Assembly (NCBI GenBank): GCA_001604105.1 | Contig: LVAQ01000008.1 | Location: 38,405 to 102,404 of the forward strand | Origin: Clostridiales bacterium Firm_11 | GTDB taxonomy: Bacteria; Bacillota; Clostridia; Christensenellales; Aristaeellaceae | Reading direction: 5' to 3' | Length of the DNA stretch: 64,000 nt | Part shown: positions 19,542 to 29,333 of the stretch, in pieces | Layout: every line of letters begins with the position of its first letter | Numbering within the stretch: the stretch's first letter is position 1 | Notes under the pieces: model-generated | Databases searched by the model: none | Told to the model about the DNA's origin: nothing | Seen by the model: the letters and a program-made list of their open reading frames with translations, nothing else | Translations under genes and position numbers: made by a program

Positions 19542-21166
19542 CAAGCAGCCTTCTCTCGTTGGATATCAGGCGACGAAGCGGCATCCCTCGTGAGTACAAA
19601 CAGGCTCAGCGTGCACAGCAGCGGGCTGAACGCGAAAAACCGCGCATCCTCGCCGCATAGCACCAGCATGGTACCCAGATTGTATAGCAGCACAGGCAGG
19701 CAGAGCAGCAGCACGCGCGTACCATTGCGCCGCAGCGCGCGCAAAGCGCAAACCATAAGGCATAGGAACGAAACCCCCAAATTCCCATAGTACCAGGCCA
19801 GCACATTGAGTTTGAGCGGCGCCTGAATCAGCGCCTTCAGCGCCGTACCCACCGCATTGCGCCTGCCGCTTGCGGCCGCCACGCTCGGCAGATGGCCGGA
19901 GTTGCGCACCTGCACATTGGCCGCGCCCTCGTTGGCAAGCCCCCATACCAGATCGGTCACGCCATTGACCGCCATAAACGCGGTACGCGGATCAGCCTTG
20001 GCGGCGTTTGCTGCCATGCGCAGCACCTGAGAAAGGGGCGTACGGGCAATGAGCGCGCGCGTCGCGCCGAATTTGATGCTGTTGTAATTGTCAAGCTGGT
20101 AAGCTTCCCAGCCTGCTTCACCCGCCATTTGGTCGGTAAAAGCGCGGGTTTCCGCGTCCAACGCGGAGGGGTTTTGCTTGCGGATGTTGCTGATCACCGT
20201 CATCGGCAGGCCGATGGCTTCTTCCATGCCATTTTGCGAATACACCACGCGCAGCGCGCTGTAGAGCGGCCCCAGCACAAGCGCCAGTACGCCGAGCATG
20301 ACCAGCACAGAAATCAGCCCCTGCCAAAGCTGCCGATGGCAGGTAAAAAGCGTAACCAGCAGCAGCGGTACCGTAAAGAGCAGCGCGTTGTGCCGCACAA
20401 GGGTGGTTAAGGCCAGCGTGAGCCCGTAGGCAATGGCGTTGCGCCGCCTTCGCAGCCATTCGCCGCGGCTCAGGTACAGGTTGACCGCCTGTGCCAGAAG
20501 CACCACCACGCCGATGGTCATCGCGTTATCCTTCCACAGATACATCATGGTGTTGCCCACGATAGGGGACGCCACGGTGATTCCCGCCGCAAGGAAGAGC
20601 CACAGCGGCCTGAGCCCCCACGCGGCCAGCGTCGCAAGCAGATAGCCAAGCCCAATGCTGAACAGGACGAACTGCGCCATCACCGCAAAGGGATAGCTGG
20701 GGCTGATAGCCTGGCTAAGCCGCAGCAAAAGCGTATGGAACACGGGGTGCCAGTTGATGTACGTGCCTGTACCGGCCTGCGTCCACTGCACCGCGGAATC
20801 CACCGTGACCCCGCCCGGATAGGCCGCCAGCAGGTAAATGCCTAAAATGGCCAGCGGCACCGCCGTGCCCAGCGCAAACACCGTAAGACGCAGCCGCGTC
20901 CGTGTCGCCGCGAAAGGCTTGGCGCCCCACGTGTGCATAAACCAACCCAGTGCGAAGAATGCCAGCAGGATAAACCCCGCCGCCCACAGCAGCGTGGCCG
21001 CCGTATCCGCATCGGAGACAAACAGCCCGCTGCCGCTGACAAACGCCGCGTAGGTGACGTACACCGCCAGGCAGGCGGCCAAAAACCAGGTGAAGAATCG
21101 GTGCGGCTTGCTGTGCCACGGCAAGCCAGCAACGCGTGCTTTCCAACTGGAACGAAGTACCTGCAC
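19541..21166 (-). CDS. DUF6020-like polytopic membrane protein (GT-C-like)
   Basis: A protein of about 541 residues with roughly 12 hydrophobic segments. The loop AYPGGVTVDSAVQW followed by INWHPVFHTLLL, and the later TLVRHNALLF, are typical of Bacillota DUF6020 proteins, which resemble GT-C glycosyltransferases with an acidic catalytic loop. The start is taken as GTG at 21166, 8 nt after GGGAGG; upstream in-frame TTG codons lie before the ribosome binding site. It probably transfers a sugar from a polyprenyl donor outside the membrane; this is inference. Confidence 0.75.
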   Translation of the reverse strand: MQVLRSSWKARVAGLPWHSKPHRFFTWFLAACLAVYVTYAAFVSGSGLFVSDADTAATLLWAAGFILLAFFALGWFMHTWGAKPFAATRTRLRLTVFALGTAVPLAILGIYLLAAYPGGVTVDSAVQWTQAGTGTYINWHPVFHTLLLRLSQAISPSYPFAVMAQFVLFSIGLGYLLATLAAWGLRPLWLFLAAGITVASPIVGNTMMYLWKDNAMTIGVVVLLAQAVNLYLSRGEWLRRRRNAIAYGLTLALTTLVRHNALLFTVPLLLVTLFTCHRQLWQGLISVLVMLGVLALVLGPLYSALRVVYSQNGMEEAIGLPMTVISNIRKQNPSALDAETRAFTDQMAGEAGWEAYQLDNYNSIKFGATRALIARTPLSQVLRMAANAAKADPRTAFMAVNGVTDLVWGLANEGAANVQVRNSGHLPSVAAASGRRNAVGTALKALIQAPLKLNVLAWYYGNLGVSFLCLMVCALRALRRNGTRVLLLCLPVLLYNLGTMLVLCGEDARFFAFSPLLCTLSLFVLTRDAASSPDIQREKAA

Positions 21167-21183
21167 AGGTTCCACCTCCCTTA

Positions 21184-21211
21184 ACAAAAGAGACAGGCCT
21201 CGCCTGTCCCT
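21184..21211 (-). terminator. Terminator of the aspartate kinase gene
   Basis: Minus-strand GACAGGC / GCCTGTC stem with a three-base loop followed by TCTTTTGTT, 16 bp past the aspartate kinase stop. Confidence 0.7.
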
Positions 21212-21226
21212 CCCTTGCGTGCCGCC

Positions 21227-22543
21227 TTACTTTACAAATTCATGATAGATGGCGCGTATGCTTGCCTCAAAATCGCATTGATCCACGCCCACCAGAATGC
21301 TCAGCTCGCTGGAGCCCTGATCGATCATACGCACGTTCACATGCGCGCGGCTCAGCGCTGTAAACAGCCTGGCGGCAGTGCCGGGGTTATGGATCATGCC
21401 GCGCCCGACGGTTGCAATCAACCCCATATCGTCATGGATGGTGATGGTATCCGGTGAGGTCAGCTCCATGATGCGGCTCACAACCCGGTCCCGCAGGGGG
21501 GCAAGGCAGGCGGTTTCCAGCACCACGCACAGGGTGTCGATGCCCGTGGGCAGATGCTCAAAGGAAAGCCCCATCTCTTCAACGGCCTGCAAAATCCTGC
21601 GGCCAAAGCCCTTTTCCGCGTTCATCATGGCTTTTTCCACAGATATGACCGAAAACCCGACGCGCCCCGCAATGCCGGTGATCACAAAGGGATTAGGCGT
21701 TTCCTCGGTCTGATGCGTGATGTAGGTGCCGATGTGGTCGGGGTGGTTGGTGTTGCGGATGTTGGTGGGAATGCCCGCGCGGTGCACAGGAAAAATACTG
21801 TCCTCATGCAAAACGGTCGCGCCCATATAGGAAAGCTCCCGCAGCTCACGGTAGGTGACATTGCGGATGGGTTTGGCGTTTTCCACCAGGCGCGGATCTG
21901 CCATCAGGAACCCCGAAACATCCGTCCAGTTTTCATATACCTCGGCGCAGGCCGCCCGCGCGACGATGGCGCCCGTAATATCGCTGCCGCCGCGGCTGAA
22001 CGTGCGGATGCTGCCATCCGGCATGGCGCCGTAAAAGCCCGGCACCACGGCGTTGGGCACGTTCTCCAGCGCCGCGCTCAAGGCTTCATTGGTGCGCTCA
22101 CTGTTATAAGCGCCCTCTGCGGTAAAAAAGATGTAATCCTTGGGGTCAAGGAATGTAAAGCCCAGGTAGGCGCTCAGCAGCAGGCCGTTGAGGTATTCGC
22201 CGCGGCTGGCGCAGTAATCCGCGTTGGCGCCGGCGGCAATATCCGTGCGTATTTGCGCTAGTTGCCGGGTAAGATCGGTTTGCAGTGCAAGCTCGCGTTC
22301 AATTGCGTGATACCGCTCCTCAACACGGGCGAAAACGCTTTGCCAGTCTCCCCCGCATTGCATCAACCGATGGGTGGCATAGAGCAGATCGGTCACTTTC
22401 TCATCCTTATCGTGCCGTTTGCCGGGCGCACTGGGTACCACATACACACGGCGTGGGTCAAGCAGAAGGATGTCGCGTACTTTCTTAAACTGTCCCGCGT
22501 CGGAAAGCGAGCTTCCACCAAACTTTGCAACGATCTTGCCCAT
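21227..22543 (-). CDS. lysC: Aspartate kinase
   Basis: Phosphorylates aspartate, the first step to lysine, threonine and methionine. The 438-residue protein begins KFGGSSLSDAGQFKKV, the kinase motif, with RGGSDITGAIVARA near residue 195. The C-terminal half contains two ACT regulatory domains (GFSVISVEKAMMNAEKGF, then ATVGRGMIHNPGTAARLFTAL). It is a monofunctional enzyme, 438 residues, resembling the YclM/ThrD group. No lysine riboswitch was recognised in the short leader. Confidence 0.93.
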   Translation of the reverse strand: MGKIVAKFGGSSLSDAGQFKKVRDILLLDPRRVYVVPSAPGKRHDKDEKVTDLLYATHRLMQCGGDWQSVFARVEERYHAIERELALQTDLTRQLAQIRTDIAAGANADYCASRGEYLNGLLLSAYLGFTFLDPKDYIFFTAEGAYNSERTNEALSAALENVPNAVVPGFYGAMPDGSIRTFSRGGSDITGAIVARAACAEVYENWTDVSGFLMADPRLVENAKPIRNVTYRELRELSYMGATVLHEDSIFPVHRAGIPTNIRNTNHPDHIGTYITHQTEETPNPFVITGIAGRVGFSVISVEKAMMNAEKGFGRRILQAVEEMGLSFEHLPTGIDTLCVVLETACLAPLRDRVVSRIMELTSPDTITIHDDMGLIATVGRGMIHNPGTAARLFTALSRAHVNVRMIDQGSSELSILVGVDQCDFEASIRAIYHEFVK

Positions 22544-22629
22544 TTATCCAAACCTCCTGTCCGCATGACCCGAACAGCCCGCGGAACTGATTACAAGGCA
22601 GGCACGTCGCCAAACCCCAGTGAGAATTC

Positions 22630-22658
22630 ATTGTATCCGATGGCGCGAGGTTAGTCAA
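22630..22658 (-). promoter_or_regulatory. Promoter of the aspartate kinase gene
   Basis: Minus-strand TTGACT (22658-22653), 17-nt spacer, TACAAT (22635-22630), about 87 bp before the start codon. Confidence 0.75.
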
Positions 22659-22746
22659 TCCCCATCGCATAAAACGATGGTTCCGGCTGCTTTGCGTGGC
22701 GTTGATTTGCAGCAGCCACCATCAAAAAAGGGCACGAAAATGGGCA

Positions 22747-22771
22747 TGAAAAAGCCACCCGCAGGTGGCTT
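22747..22771 (-). terminator. Minus-strand terminator hairpin
   Basis: AAGCCACC paired with GGTGGCTT, continuing into five T's on the minus strand. It lies between the GNAT gene at 23171 and the aspartate kinase promoter and would close the GNAT/TM2 transcript. Confidence 0.65.
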
Positions 22772-22788
22772 AGGCTGTCAATTAAGCT

Positions 22789-22935
22789 GGGTTCAGGGCT
22801 AGTGGCTTTGGTCAGGGTACAGGGGTGAAGCCCCTGCCGGGGTTTGGCGTGGAACCCCAAAGCCTCACGTTACGAGAATTACGTGAGCGAGCGAACAGCC
22901 CGCAGGGCTATGAGGCGAGCGATGGTAGGAACCAA
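22789..22935 (+). repeat. Single copy of the multi-hairpin interspersed repeat
   Basis: Contains ACAGGGGTGAAGCCCCTG, a GGGGTTTGG..GGAACCCC block, and GAGCGAACAGCCCGCAGGGC followed by TATGAGGCGAGCGA, shared with 11105-11550 (opposite orientation) and 33473-33980 (same orientation). The rest of the 626-bp gap to 23170 holds the promoter and terminator above and no convincing gene. Confidence 0.8.
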
Positions 22936-23170
22936 CCAGGCGTGTTAGGCAAGCTGAGCCAAACGCGGGTAGCCCGGTACTGCTGATGCTTCTCCTGCAA
23001 CGCGCTGTGGGTACTTGTTACATCGCCTTGCGGGTTGTTGGGTTGCCTACGTGTCATCTGCATGACGCCAAGCGCTACGCTTTTTCTGTACCCATCCAAG
23101 GGTTTCTGCTCGAACACCAGTCGGGGGCATGTTCACCTTATCGCCTTGCGCCCTAATCCCCCGCAACGCG

Positions 23171-23716
23171 CTATGCCCGCGACCGCCAATCTTCCGCCAG
23201 TATCGCCATCATCGCCAGATCATGATAGCAGCCATCCACCATAAAGGCATGCCGCTTGACGCCTTCCAGCTTCATGCCCGCTTTCTCATAGCAGCGTATG
23301 GCTCTGCGGTTTCCCGTGGCTACTTCCAACTCCACGCGCTCCAGCCCCAGCATGCCAAAGGCGTACCCGAGCATCAGCCCGAGCGCTTCCTGACCAATGC
23401 CCTTGCCGCGCGCCGCTTCATTGCCTATGACCATGGCCAGCTCCGCCGAGCGCAGCCGCCAGTTAATGCTGAACAGATCCACCTGTCCAAGGTATGCGCC
23501 GTCCTCCCGTGAGGCAATCACAAAATACGCGCCGTTTGTACCAGCGCGCATCGCGTGTTCCACGAAATCCGCGGTATCGGTATAGCTTTGGGGCATCCAG
23601 TAGCGGGCGGATAAGTACCGCACGGTATCCAAATCGTTCACCCAGCCGCGGATGCTCCTGGTATCCTCACTCTGGTACTCACGCAGCATCACATGCTCGC
23701 CAATCAGATGTGGCAT
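23171..23716 (-). CDS. GNAT N-acetyltransferase, RimJ/RimL-like
   Basis: A 181-residue single-domain acetyltransferase. The acetyl-CoA loop is EAARGKGIGQEAL near residue 100; the strand-helix GLERVELEVATGNRRAIRCYEKAG is typical of RimJ-like enzymes that modify protein N-termini or small amines. AGGAGG precedes the ATG, inside the end of the TM2 gene one base upstream, so the two are translationally linked. Substrate unknown. Confidence 0.88.
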   Translation of the reverse strand: MPHLIGEHVMLREYQSEDTRSIRGWVNDLDTVRYLSARYWMPQSYTDTADFVEHAMRAGTNGAYFVIASREDGAYLGQVDLFSINWRLRSAELAMVIGNEAARGKGIGQEALGLMLGYAFGMLGLERVELEVATGNRRAIRCYEKAGMKLEGVKRHAFMVDGCYHDLAMMAILAEDWRSRA

Positions 23717-23717
23717 C

Positions 23718-24131
23718 TTACCCCTCCTGATGCTTCAGCGGCAAGCCGTAGCGATCCATAAAACTGCCCGTTAGAATCATAATCAGGTCGATAATCCACC
23801 CGATCCCAAACACGCCGAAGGTGATCAGGTAAAACAAACCGGAAGCTACCTTGCCCACATAAAAGCGATGGATGCCGAAAGTGCCCACAAAAAAGCACAA
23901 AAGCAGCGCCGCAAGCCAGCTGTATCTGGATCTTGGCTGTACCACCACCGTACGTTCCACGTATACAGGCCTTTCCACATACACAGGGCGTTCCACAAAA
24001 ACAGTCTGTGCCTGCGGCGAAGGCTCCGCGCGCATGGGCTCATCATCCATCAGGAACCGTGTGCTGCCGCAGTTGGGGCATTTCTGGTTCCGGTTCAAAA
24101 CGGTGGTCTTGCAGTAGGCGCAATAGGCCAT
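23718..24131 (-). CDS. Zinc-ribbon and TM2-domain membrane protein
   Basis: A 137-residue protein. The N-terminal zinc ribbon is CAYC...CPNC (residues about 4-21), and a central linker repeats VERPVY twice and then VERTVV. The C-terminal TM2 domain has two membrane helices around GTFGIHRFYVGK and GVFGIGWIIDLI. TM2 proteins are widespread in Bacillota with no assigned biochemical role. GAAAGGAAG precedes the ATG. Confidence 0.9.
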   Translation of the reverse strand: MAYCAYCKTTVLNRNQKCPNCGSTRFLMDDEPMRAEPSPQAQTVFVERPVYVERPVYVERTVVVQPRSRYSWLAALLLCFFVGTFGIHRFYVGKVASGLFYLITFGVFGIGWIIDLIMILTGSFMDRYGLPLKHQEG

Positions 24132-24166
24132 GGGATTCGCTTCCTTTCTTGCTGTCCGCGGCGTTG

Positions 24167-25336
24167 TCAGGTCTCGTCCGGCCAGGCGATCGGGTATTCG
24201 GCCACAGGGTTTTCCAGTTTCTGACCGTTGCGTTTGAGAACATTCAGCACGCTGTCGATATTTTCCTGCTTACCATACGGCGTGGGGATGAAATCATTGT
24301 ACGCCGTATTGCTGGAGATGCGCGAGGGGATGATAATGAAACCCTCATCCTTTGCCACGCCATCTTTGACGCGGAATTTGATCTGGAAAACAAAGGTGCT
24401 CATATCATTGGGTTTGTTATTGCCCGCAAAGCTGAAATTGCCCAGCGAGTAGACGATATACTTGCCGTTGTAAAGCTCAATGGGGTTGATGCGGTGGCTA
24501 TGGTGTCCCACCACAAGGTCCGCGCCGGCGTCAATGGTCATCTTGCCCATCTTCTGCTGGTTGGCGTTGGGGTAATAATCCAGCTCCGCGCCCCAGTGGA
24601 AGCTCACCACCACCAGCTCGCAGCCTTCTTCCTTCAGCGCTTTAACATCTTCCGGCACTTTCGTAAAAAGCCTGTCATACTGGTCAAAGGTCTGGTAGGC
24701 TAGCATGCCCATCTTAACGCCTTTCAGGGTAAAAATGAGCGGCTCGCTCTCGGTATAGTACATTACGCCGGCATCTGTGAGCGTTTGCTTGGTCTCGGCC
24801 AGCCCATCCTCGCCCATATCCAGCACGTGATTATTCTCCAGCGATACGCATTCCACCCCATTTGCGGGCAGCATCGCCACGTAAGAAGGATCCGCGCGGA
24901 ACAGAAACTGGTTGTTGAGCTTGCTTCGGTTGCGCCCCGCCGTGGTTAACGTGCCCTCAAAATTGAGCACGGTCAAATCGTCATTTTCCAGTATTTCCTT
25001 GTAATTGCGGAAAGGGAAATTCAGGTCGCCCTTTTGTTTTTCAAGCTCGCGCTCAAAGATGGATTTTCCGCTGGATTGCAGGTTATCGCCAATGGTAAAA
25101 TCCCCCGTAAAGGTCAGTTTGAGCATGATGGAACCATCCAGCTCATAAACCGGCGCGGCGGGATCCACCACTACCGTCGCCTCAGATTCCGGCACAGTTG
25201 CATCAAGGGTGTCATCTTCGCCGATCACGCCTAACACATCGGCGATGGAAACATCCTGTTCATCCTGGGTTGCCAGTGCGGCCAGCGGTGAACAAACTGT
25301 CAAAATCAAAAGCAAAACGATTACAATACGGTTCAT
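24167..25336 (-). CDS. CapA family secreted metallophosphatase-like protein
   Basis: A 389-residue protein with a signal peptide (MNRIVIVLLLILTVCSPLAA) and a CapA/PgsA domain: LTFTGDFTIGDN, NFEGTLTTAG, VECVSLENNHVLDMGEDGL, VVSFHWGAELDYYPN and DLVVGHHSHRINPIELYN, the metal-binding Asp, Asn and His motifs of the calcineurin-like fold. Relatives act in poly-gamma-glutamate capsule synthesis, but no pgsB/C genes are here, so the role is open. ATG 25336 follows AAGGAGG; the 38 upstream in-frame codons are not used. Confidence 0.9.
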   Translation of the reverse strand: MNRIVIVLLLILTVCSPLAALATQDEQDVSIADVLGVIGEDDTLDATVPESEATVVVDPAAPVYELDGSIMLKLTFTGDFTIGDNLQSSGKSIFERELEKQKGDLNFPFRNYKEILENDDLTVLNFEGTLTTAGRNRSKLNNQFLFRADPSYVAMLPANGVECVSLENNHVLDMGEDGLAETKQTLTDAGVMYYTESEPLIFTLKGVKMGMLAYQTFDQYDRLFTKVPEDVKALKEEGCELVVVSFHWGAELDYYPNANQQKMGKMTIDAGADLVVGHHSHRINPIELYNGKYIVYSLGNFSFAGNNKPNDMSTFVFQIKFRVKDGVAKDEGFIIIPSRISSNTAYNDFIPTPYGKQENIDSVLNVLKRNGQKLENPVAEYPIAWPDET

Positions 25337-25464
25337 GAAAAACCTCCTTGGGTTCAGTCGCGTTCTCGTGGTTTGCGGCAGGGTTCCCATAACGGTAAAC
25401 GAATGAGGGTTGCATATCCCTGCGTGGTGCTCAGGCAAAACGGCAGTCATGCCTGCCGAGGCAG

Positions 25465-25490
25465 CCCTGCGCGGATACCTCCGCGCAGGG
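25465..25490. terminator. Hairpin between capA-like and aminotransferase genes
   Basis: CCCTGCGCGG and CCGCGCAGGG form a 10-bp perfect stem with a 6-nt loop. There is no clear T-tract on either strand, so its role as a terminator is only probable. Confidence 0.4.
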
Positions 25491-25500
25491 TCATCACGGT

Positions 25501-26679
25501 TTACAGCGCTTTTACGTATTCGCCGATGCGGGTCAGCGCGATATCCAGCTTATCCAGCGCGGTGGCATAGCAACAGCGTATGTGCCCTTCGCCGCATTGT
25601 CCAAAGGCCGTGCCCGGCACACAGGCCACTTCCTTCTCCCGCAGGAGCCCTTCGCAAAAGGCTTCGCTGGTCATTCCCGTACTTTTGATGCTGGGGAATA
25701 CGTAGAACGCGCCCAGCGGCTCAAAACAGGAAAGCCCCATCTCCCGGAACGCATTGTACATAAGCCTTCTGCGATGGTCATAGCTCTGGCGCATGGCGGC
25801 CACATCGGCATAATCATCCTCACGCCCCTGCCGCAACGCTTCTTCGGCGGCCACCTGCCCTTGCGTGCTGGCGCACATGATGGTGTATTGATGAATCTTC
25901 ACCATCACATCCATCAGCGGCGCGGGGGCGCAAACATAACCCACCCGCCAGCCTGTCATGGCAAACGCCTTGCTGAAGCCGTTGAGGTAAATCGTGCGCT
26001 CCCACATCCCCGGCAGGCTGGCGATGCTCACATGCCCCTCCGGCGCATAGCAGAGTTCGCTGTAAATCTCATCGCTGAGCACAATCAGATCATGCCGCAG
26101 AATCACATCCCGTACCTTTTCCAACGCCTCCCGCGTGATAATGGCGCCCGTGGGGTTATTGGGGTAGGGGAGAATCAGCGCTTTGGTGCGGGGCGTAATG
26201 GCGGCTTCCAATTCTTCGGCCGTCAGCACGAAGTTGCGGCTTTCTTCAGTCTTAATAGGAACGGGAAGGCCGCCGCCAAACACCACGCCGGGGCGGTAGC
26301 TCACATAACTGGGTTCAGGCACCAGCACCTCATCACCCGGGGTAAGCAGCGCGCGCATCGCAAGGTCGATGCCTTCGCTGGCGCCCACCGTTACCAGGAT
26401 CTCTAGCGTTGGGTCGTAGCGGAGGCCATAGCGCCCTTGCAGGTAGCCCGCGATCTCATTGCGCAGCGATAGTTTGCCCCAGTTGCTGGTGTACTGCGTC
26501 TCACCATCCAGCAGGCTTTCAATGGCTGCGTTGCGGATGTGGTAAGGCGTAACAAAATCCGGCTCGCCCACGCCCAGTGAGATGGCCGAGGGCATGGTTT
26601 GCACAATGTCAAAGAATTTGCGGATGCCGCTTTTGGGCACACCGGCGATATGCGGGTTTACGTAGCGGTCGTAGTCCAT
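25501..26679 (-). CDS. PLP-dependent aminotransferase, class I/II (PatA/AspC-like)
   Basis: A 392-residue fold-type I aminotransferase. SLGVGEPDFVTP is near the N-terminus, GASEGIDLAMRALLTPGDEV forms the PLP-phosphate region, LILPYPNNPTGAII contains the cofactor-binding Asn, and NGFSKAFAMTGWRVGY has the Schiff-base lysine near residue 235. The Lrp-type regulator gene upstream overlaps its start by one base (TAATG), suggesting control by amino acids. The amino donor (aspartate, aromatic or other) cannot be assigned. Confidence 0.92.
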   Translation of the reverse strand: MDYDRYVNPHIAGVPKSGIRKFFDIVQTMPSAISLGVGEPDFVTPYHIRNAAIESLLDGETQYTSNWGKLSLRNEIAGYLQGRYGLRYDPTLEILVTVGASEGIDLAMRALLTPGDEVLVPEPSYVSYRPGVVFGGGLPVPIKTEESRNFVLTAEELEAAITPRTKALILPYPNNPTGAIITREALEKVRDVILRHDLIVLSDEIYSELCYAPEGHVSIASLPGMWERTIYLNGFSKAFAMTGWRVGYVCAPAPLMDVMVKIHQYTIMCASTQGQVAAEEALRQGREDDYADVAAMRQSYDHRRRLMYNAFREMGLSCFEPLGAFYVFPSIKSTGMTSEAFCEGLLREKEVACVPGTAFGQCGEGHIRCCYATALDKLDIALTRIGEYVKAL

Positions 26680-27170
26680 TACGGGTTCACCGCCAGTCGC
26701 TTATCCGTTTTTTCATCCTCAAAGATGATGCCGTCGCTCTTGTAGCGTTTGAGCACAAAATGCGTGGCGGTGCCCGTGACGGTTTCCAGCACGCTGAGCT
26801 TGGTGCTCACAAAATACCCAAGTTCCTTAAGGGTATGCGCCTCCACCAGCAACAGCAGATCATAAGCGCCGCTCATCAGATAAACGGTTTTGACCTCATC
26901 AAAGCGGTAGATGCGCTTGGCGATGGCGTCAAAACCTTCGCCGCGCTGCGGAGTCACCCGCACCTCAATCATGGCTTCCACGCGTTCACGGTCGGTCTTG
27001 TCCCAGTTGATCACAGGGCTGTAGCGCAAAATGACACCCTGCTTTTCCATATCGTCCATCATCGCGCCCACATCCGCCATGGGAACGCCCAGCATTACGG
27101 ATAGTTTTTCAAGGGGCATGCGGCAATCCTGCTGTAAAAGCTCCAAAAGCTCAATTTGTAAATTCTGCAT
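26679..27170 (-). CDS. Lrp/AsnC family transcriptional regulator
   Basis: A 163-residue regulator: N-terminal winged helix-turn-helix (LLELLQQDCRMPLEKLSVML, then VGAMMDDMEKQGVI), followed by the ligand-binding RAM domain (VEAMIEVRVTPQRGEGFDAIA, VYLMSGAYDLLLLVEAHTL). AAAGGAG precedes the ATG. It is in an operon with the aminotransferase and probably autoregulates it in response to an amino acid. Confidence 0.92.
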   Translation of the reverse strand: MQNLQIELLELLQQDCRMPLEKLSVMLGVPMADVGAMMDDMEKQGVILRYSPVINWDKTDRERVEAMIEVRVTPQRGEGFDAIAKRIYRFDEVKTVYLMSGAYDLLLLVEAHTLKELGYFVSTKLSVLETVTGTATHFVLKRYKSDGIIFEDEKTDKRLAVNP

Positions 27171-27214
27171 ATCGGCTGCTCCTTTCGCCGCGCTGCGGCG
27201 GCACCAAAATCATG

Positions 27215-28885
27215 TTAAAACAGGCCGAGGATATCACCGTTTTCATCTACGTCAATGGTCAGCGCGGCGGGCGCTTTGGGCAGCCCGGGCATGGCGATGA
27301 TGCCGCCCGCAAACGCTACCACAAACCCCGCGCCCGCGCTGAGCCGCGCGGAACGGATGGTAAGCGTATAGCCTTGCGGCGCGCCCAGCAGCGAAGGGTT
27401 ATCGCTCATGGAATACTGGGTTTTGGCGATGCACACAGGGCAGCCGCCATAACCGTCCTTCTCAAAGCGCTCCAGGGAGCGCCGGGCGTCCTCCGTAAAC
27501 GTGACCGCCTCGGCGTGGTATACGCGCGTTGCGACCGCGATGATCTTTTCCTGAAGCGGCGCGCTGTCCTCGTAGGTGAAATGCGGCGCGGGGCTACCTT
27601 CTCCCTCAGCAGCACGACAGACCGCGTCTGCCAGGAGGATCGCCCCCTTCCCGCCTTGTGCCCATCCATCACAAAGCTCGCAGGCCACCCCACGGGCGGC
27701 AAGCGCCTCCCGCAGCAGCGTGATCTCCTCCTGCGTATCGGCGGCAAAACGGTTGATCGCCACCACTACAGGCGTCTGCCATACGGTTTGGATGTTATCC
27801 ACGTGCGCCAGCAGGTTTTGCATGCCTGCCGCCAGCGCCGCGTTATCTGGGCTGGACAAAGCCGCCTTGGCCGCGCCGCCGTGGTGCTTGAGCGCGCGCA
27901 AGGTCGCTACCAGCACGATGGCGCTTGGCCACAGGCCGTTCATCCGGCACTTGATATCCAGAAACTTCTCTGCGCCCAAATCCGCGCCAAATCCTGCTTC
28001 GGTGACCACATAATCGGCCATGCGCAGGGCGAGCGTGGTAGCCGCAACACTGTTGCAGCCGTGGGCGATATTGGCGAAAGGGCCCCCGTGCATCAGGCAG
28101 GGCGTCCCGTCCAGCGTTTGCACCAGGTTAGGTTCAAAGGCGTCACGCAACAGGGCGGTCATCGCGCCCGCGGCGCCCACCTGCCCGCAGGTGACAGGTT
28201 CGCCCGCATTCGTATACCCTACCACCATGCGAGCCAGCCGTTCCTTAAGATCGGCAAGGTCGCTGGCCAGGCAAAACGCGGCCATCACTTCGCTGGCGGC
28301 GGTGATATCAAAGCCGTCCTCACGGGGCGCGCCGTTCTTCCTGCCGCCCAGCCCCTGTACAATCTGCCGTAATTGGCGGTCATTGACATCCATACAGTGC
28401 CGGAAGCACACCTCACGGGGGTCAATGCCAAGCGCGTTGCCCTGATGGATGTGATTATCCACCATGGCGCAAAGCAGGTTATTGGCGGTGGTAATGGCGT
28501 GCAGATCCCCCGTAAAATGCAGGTTGATGTTCTCCATCGGCGCAACCTGCGCATAGCCCCCGCCCGTTGCGCCGCCCTTCATGCCAAACACGGGGCCAAG
28601 GGAAGGCTCGCGAAGCGCAAGCATCGCGTTTCTGCCGCTGAGCGTCATGCCATCGGCAAGCGCCACCGAAACAGTGGTTTTTCCCTCGCCTGCGGGGGTG
28701 GGGTTGATGGCCGTTACCAGCACCAGTTTCGCCTTGTGCGAGCGTGCGGCATAGGCGCGCGCGTTCACCTTGGCGATGTATTTCCCGTAAGGCGAGAGCG
28801 TATCCGGCGTAAAGCCTGCCTTCGCCGCGATATCCGAAATGGGTTTGAGCGAAGCGGCGCGCGCGATATCCAAATCCGTATGCAT
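27215..28885 (-). CDS. fhs: Formate--tetrahydrofolate ligase
   Basis: Makes 10-formyl-THF from formate, THF and ATP; entry to the methyl branch of the Wood-Ljungdahl pathway or one-carbon supply. The 556-residue protein has the P-loop [18 protein letters not shown] near residue 60, [20 protein letters not shown], and [28 protein letters not shown] precedes the ATG. No other acetogenesis gene is adjacent, so biosynthetic one-carbon supply or purine fermentation are equally possible. Confidence 0.97.
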   Translation of the reverse strand: MHTDLDIARAASLKPISDIAAKAGFTPDTLSPYGKYIAKVNARAYAARSHKAKLVLVTAINPTPAGEGKTTVSVALADGMTLSGRNAMLALREPSLGPVFGMKGGATGGGYAQVAPMENINLHFTGDLHAITTANNLLCAMVDNHIHQGNALGIDPREVCFRHCMDVNDRQLRQIVQGLGGRKNGAPREDGFDITAASEVMAAFCLASDLADLKERLARMVVGYTNAGEPVTCGQVGAAGAMTALLRDAFEPNLVQTLDGTPCLMHGGPFANIAHGCNSVAATTLALRMADYVVTEAGFGADLGAEKFLDIKCRMNGLWPSAIVLVATLRALKHHGGAAKAALSSPDNAALAAGMQNLLAHVDNIQTVWQTPVVVAINRFAADTQEEITLLREALAARGVACELCDGWAQGGKGAILLADAVCRAAEGEGSPAPHFTYEDSAPLQEKIIAVATRVYHAEAVTFTEDARRSLERFEKDGYGGCPVCIAKTQYSMSDNPSLLGAPQGYTLTIRSARLSAGAGFVVAFAGGIIAMPGLPKAPAALTIDVDENGDILGLF

Positions 28886-28931
28886 GCCCTATCCCCCTTA
28901 TTCTCCTCCGGCATCAAAACCGCGTGCGAAC

Positions 28932-28961
28932 AGTATACCCCATCCCCCACCGGATTGGCAA
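28932..28961 (-). promoter_or_regulatory. Promoter of fhs
   Basis: Minus-strand TTGCCA (28961-28956), 18-nt spacer, TATACT (28937-28932), 47 bp upstream of the fhs start. Confidence 0.65.
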
Positions 28962-29069
28962 GCGCGGCACGGCGCTGGAAAAATTCCCCCGCAGGCGGCA
29001 ATTCCCCTTTCAAAAAAAACACCTATGGTGTATAATGAATTGAACGATCTGTTTAAGGGAGTGAAGCAA

Positions 29070-29333
29070 GTGGCTACGGAAATGAACGGTACGACCAAAT
29101 TTTCACCCGTGGTGGAGGGTAGTAATCGTGCCAGCGATATTCTGGAGCAAGTGTACCGCGCGCTTCAAGCCAAGGGGTATGATCCGGTTACGCAGCTGGT
29201 GGGGTACATCATCTCCGGCGATCCGACCTACATCACCAGCTATGGGCAGGCACGCAGCATGATATGCCGCCTGGAGCGCGATGAGATCGTAGAAGAACTG
29301 GTTCGCATCTATCTACAGAGGTTGGACGCTTGA
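29070..29333 (+). CDS. ireB: IreB family regulatory phosphoprotein (UPF0297)
   Basis: An 87-residue protein starting at GTG 29070, 8 nt after [45 protein letters not shown] and [13 protein letters not shown] are the conserved family blocks. In Enterococcus IreB is a substrate of the PASTA kinase IreK and affects cephalosporin resistance. The stop overlaps the yqgF start. A TATAAT at 29031-29036 is a possible -10 box, but the -35 is weak. Confidence 0.93.
   Translation: MATEMNGTTKFSPVVEGSNRASDILEQVYRALQAKGYDPVTQLVGYIISGDPTYITSYGQARSMICRLERDEIVEELVRIYLQRLDA

Noticed and set aside
22544..22630. Lysine riboswitch before aspartate kinase
   Set aside because: The leader is under 90 nt and lacks the conserved lysine-aptamer blocks.
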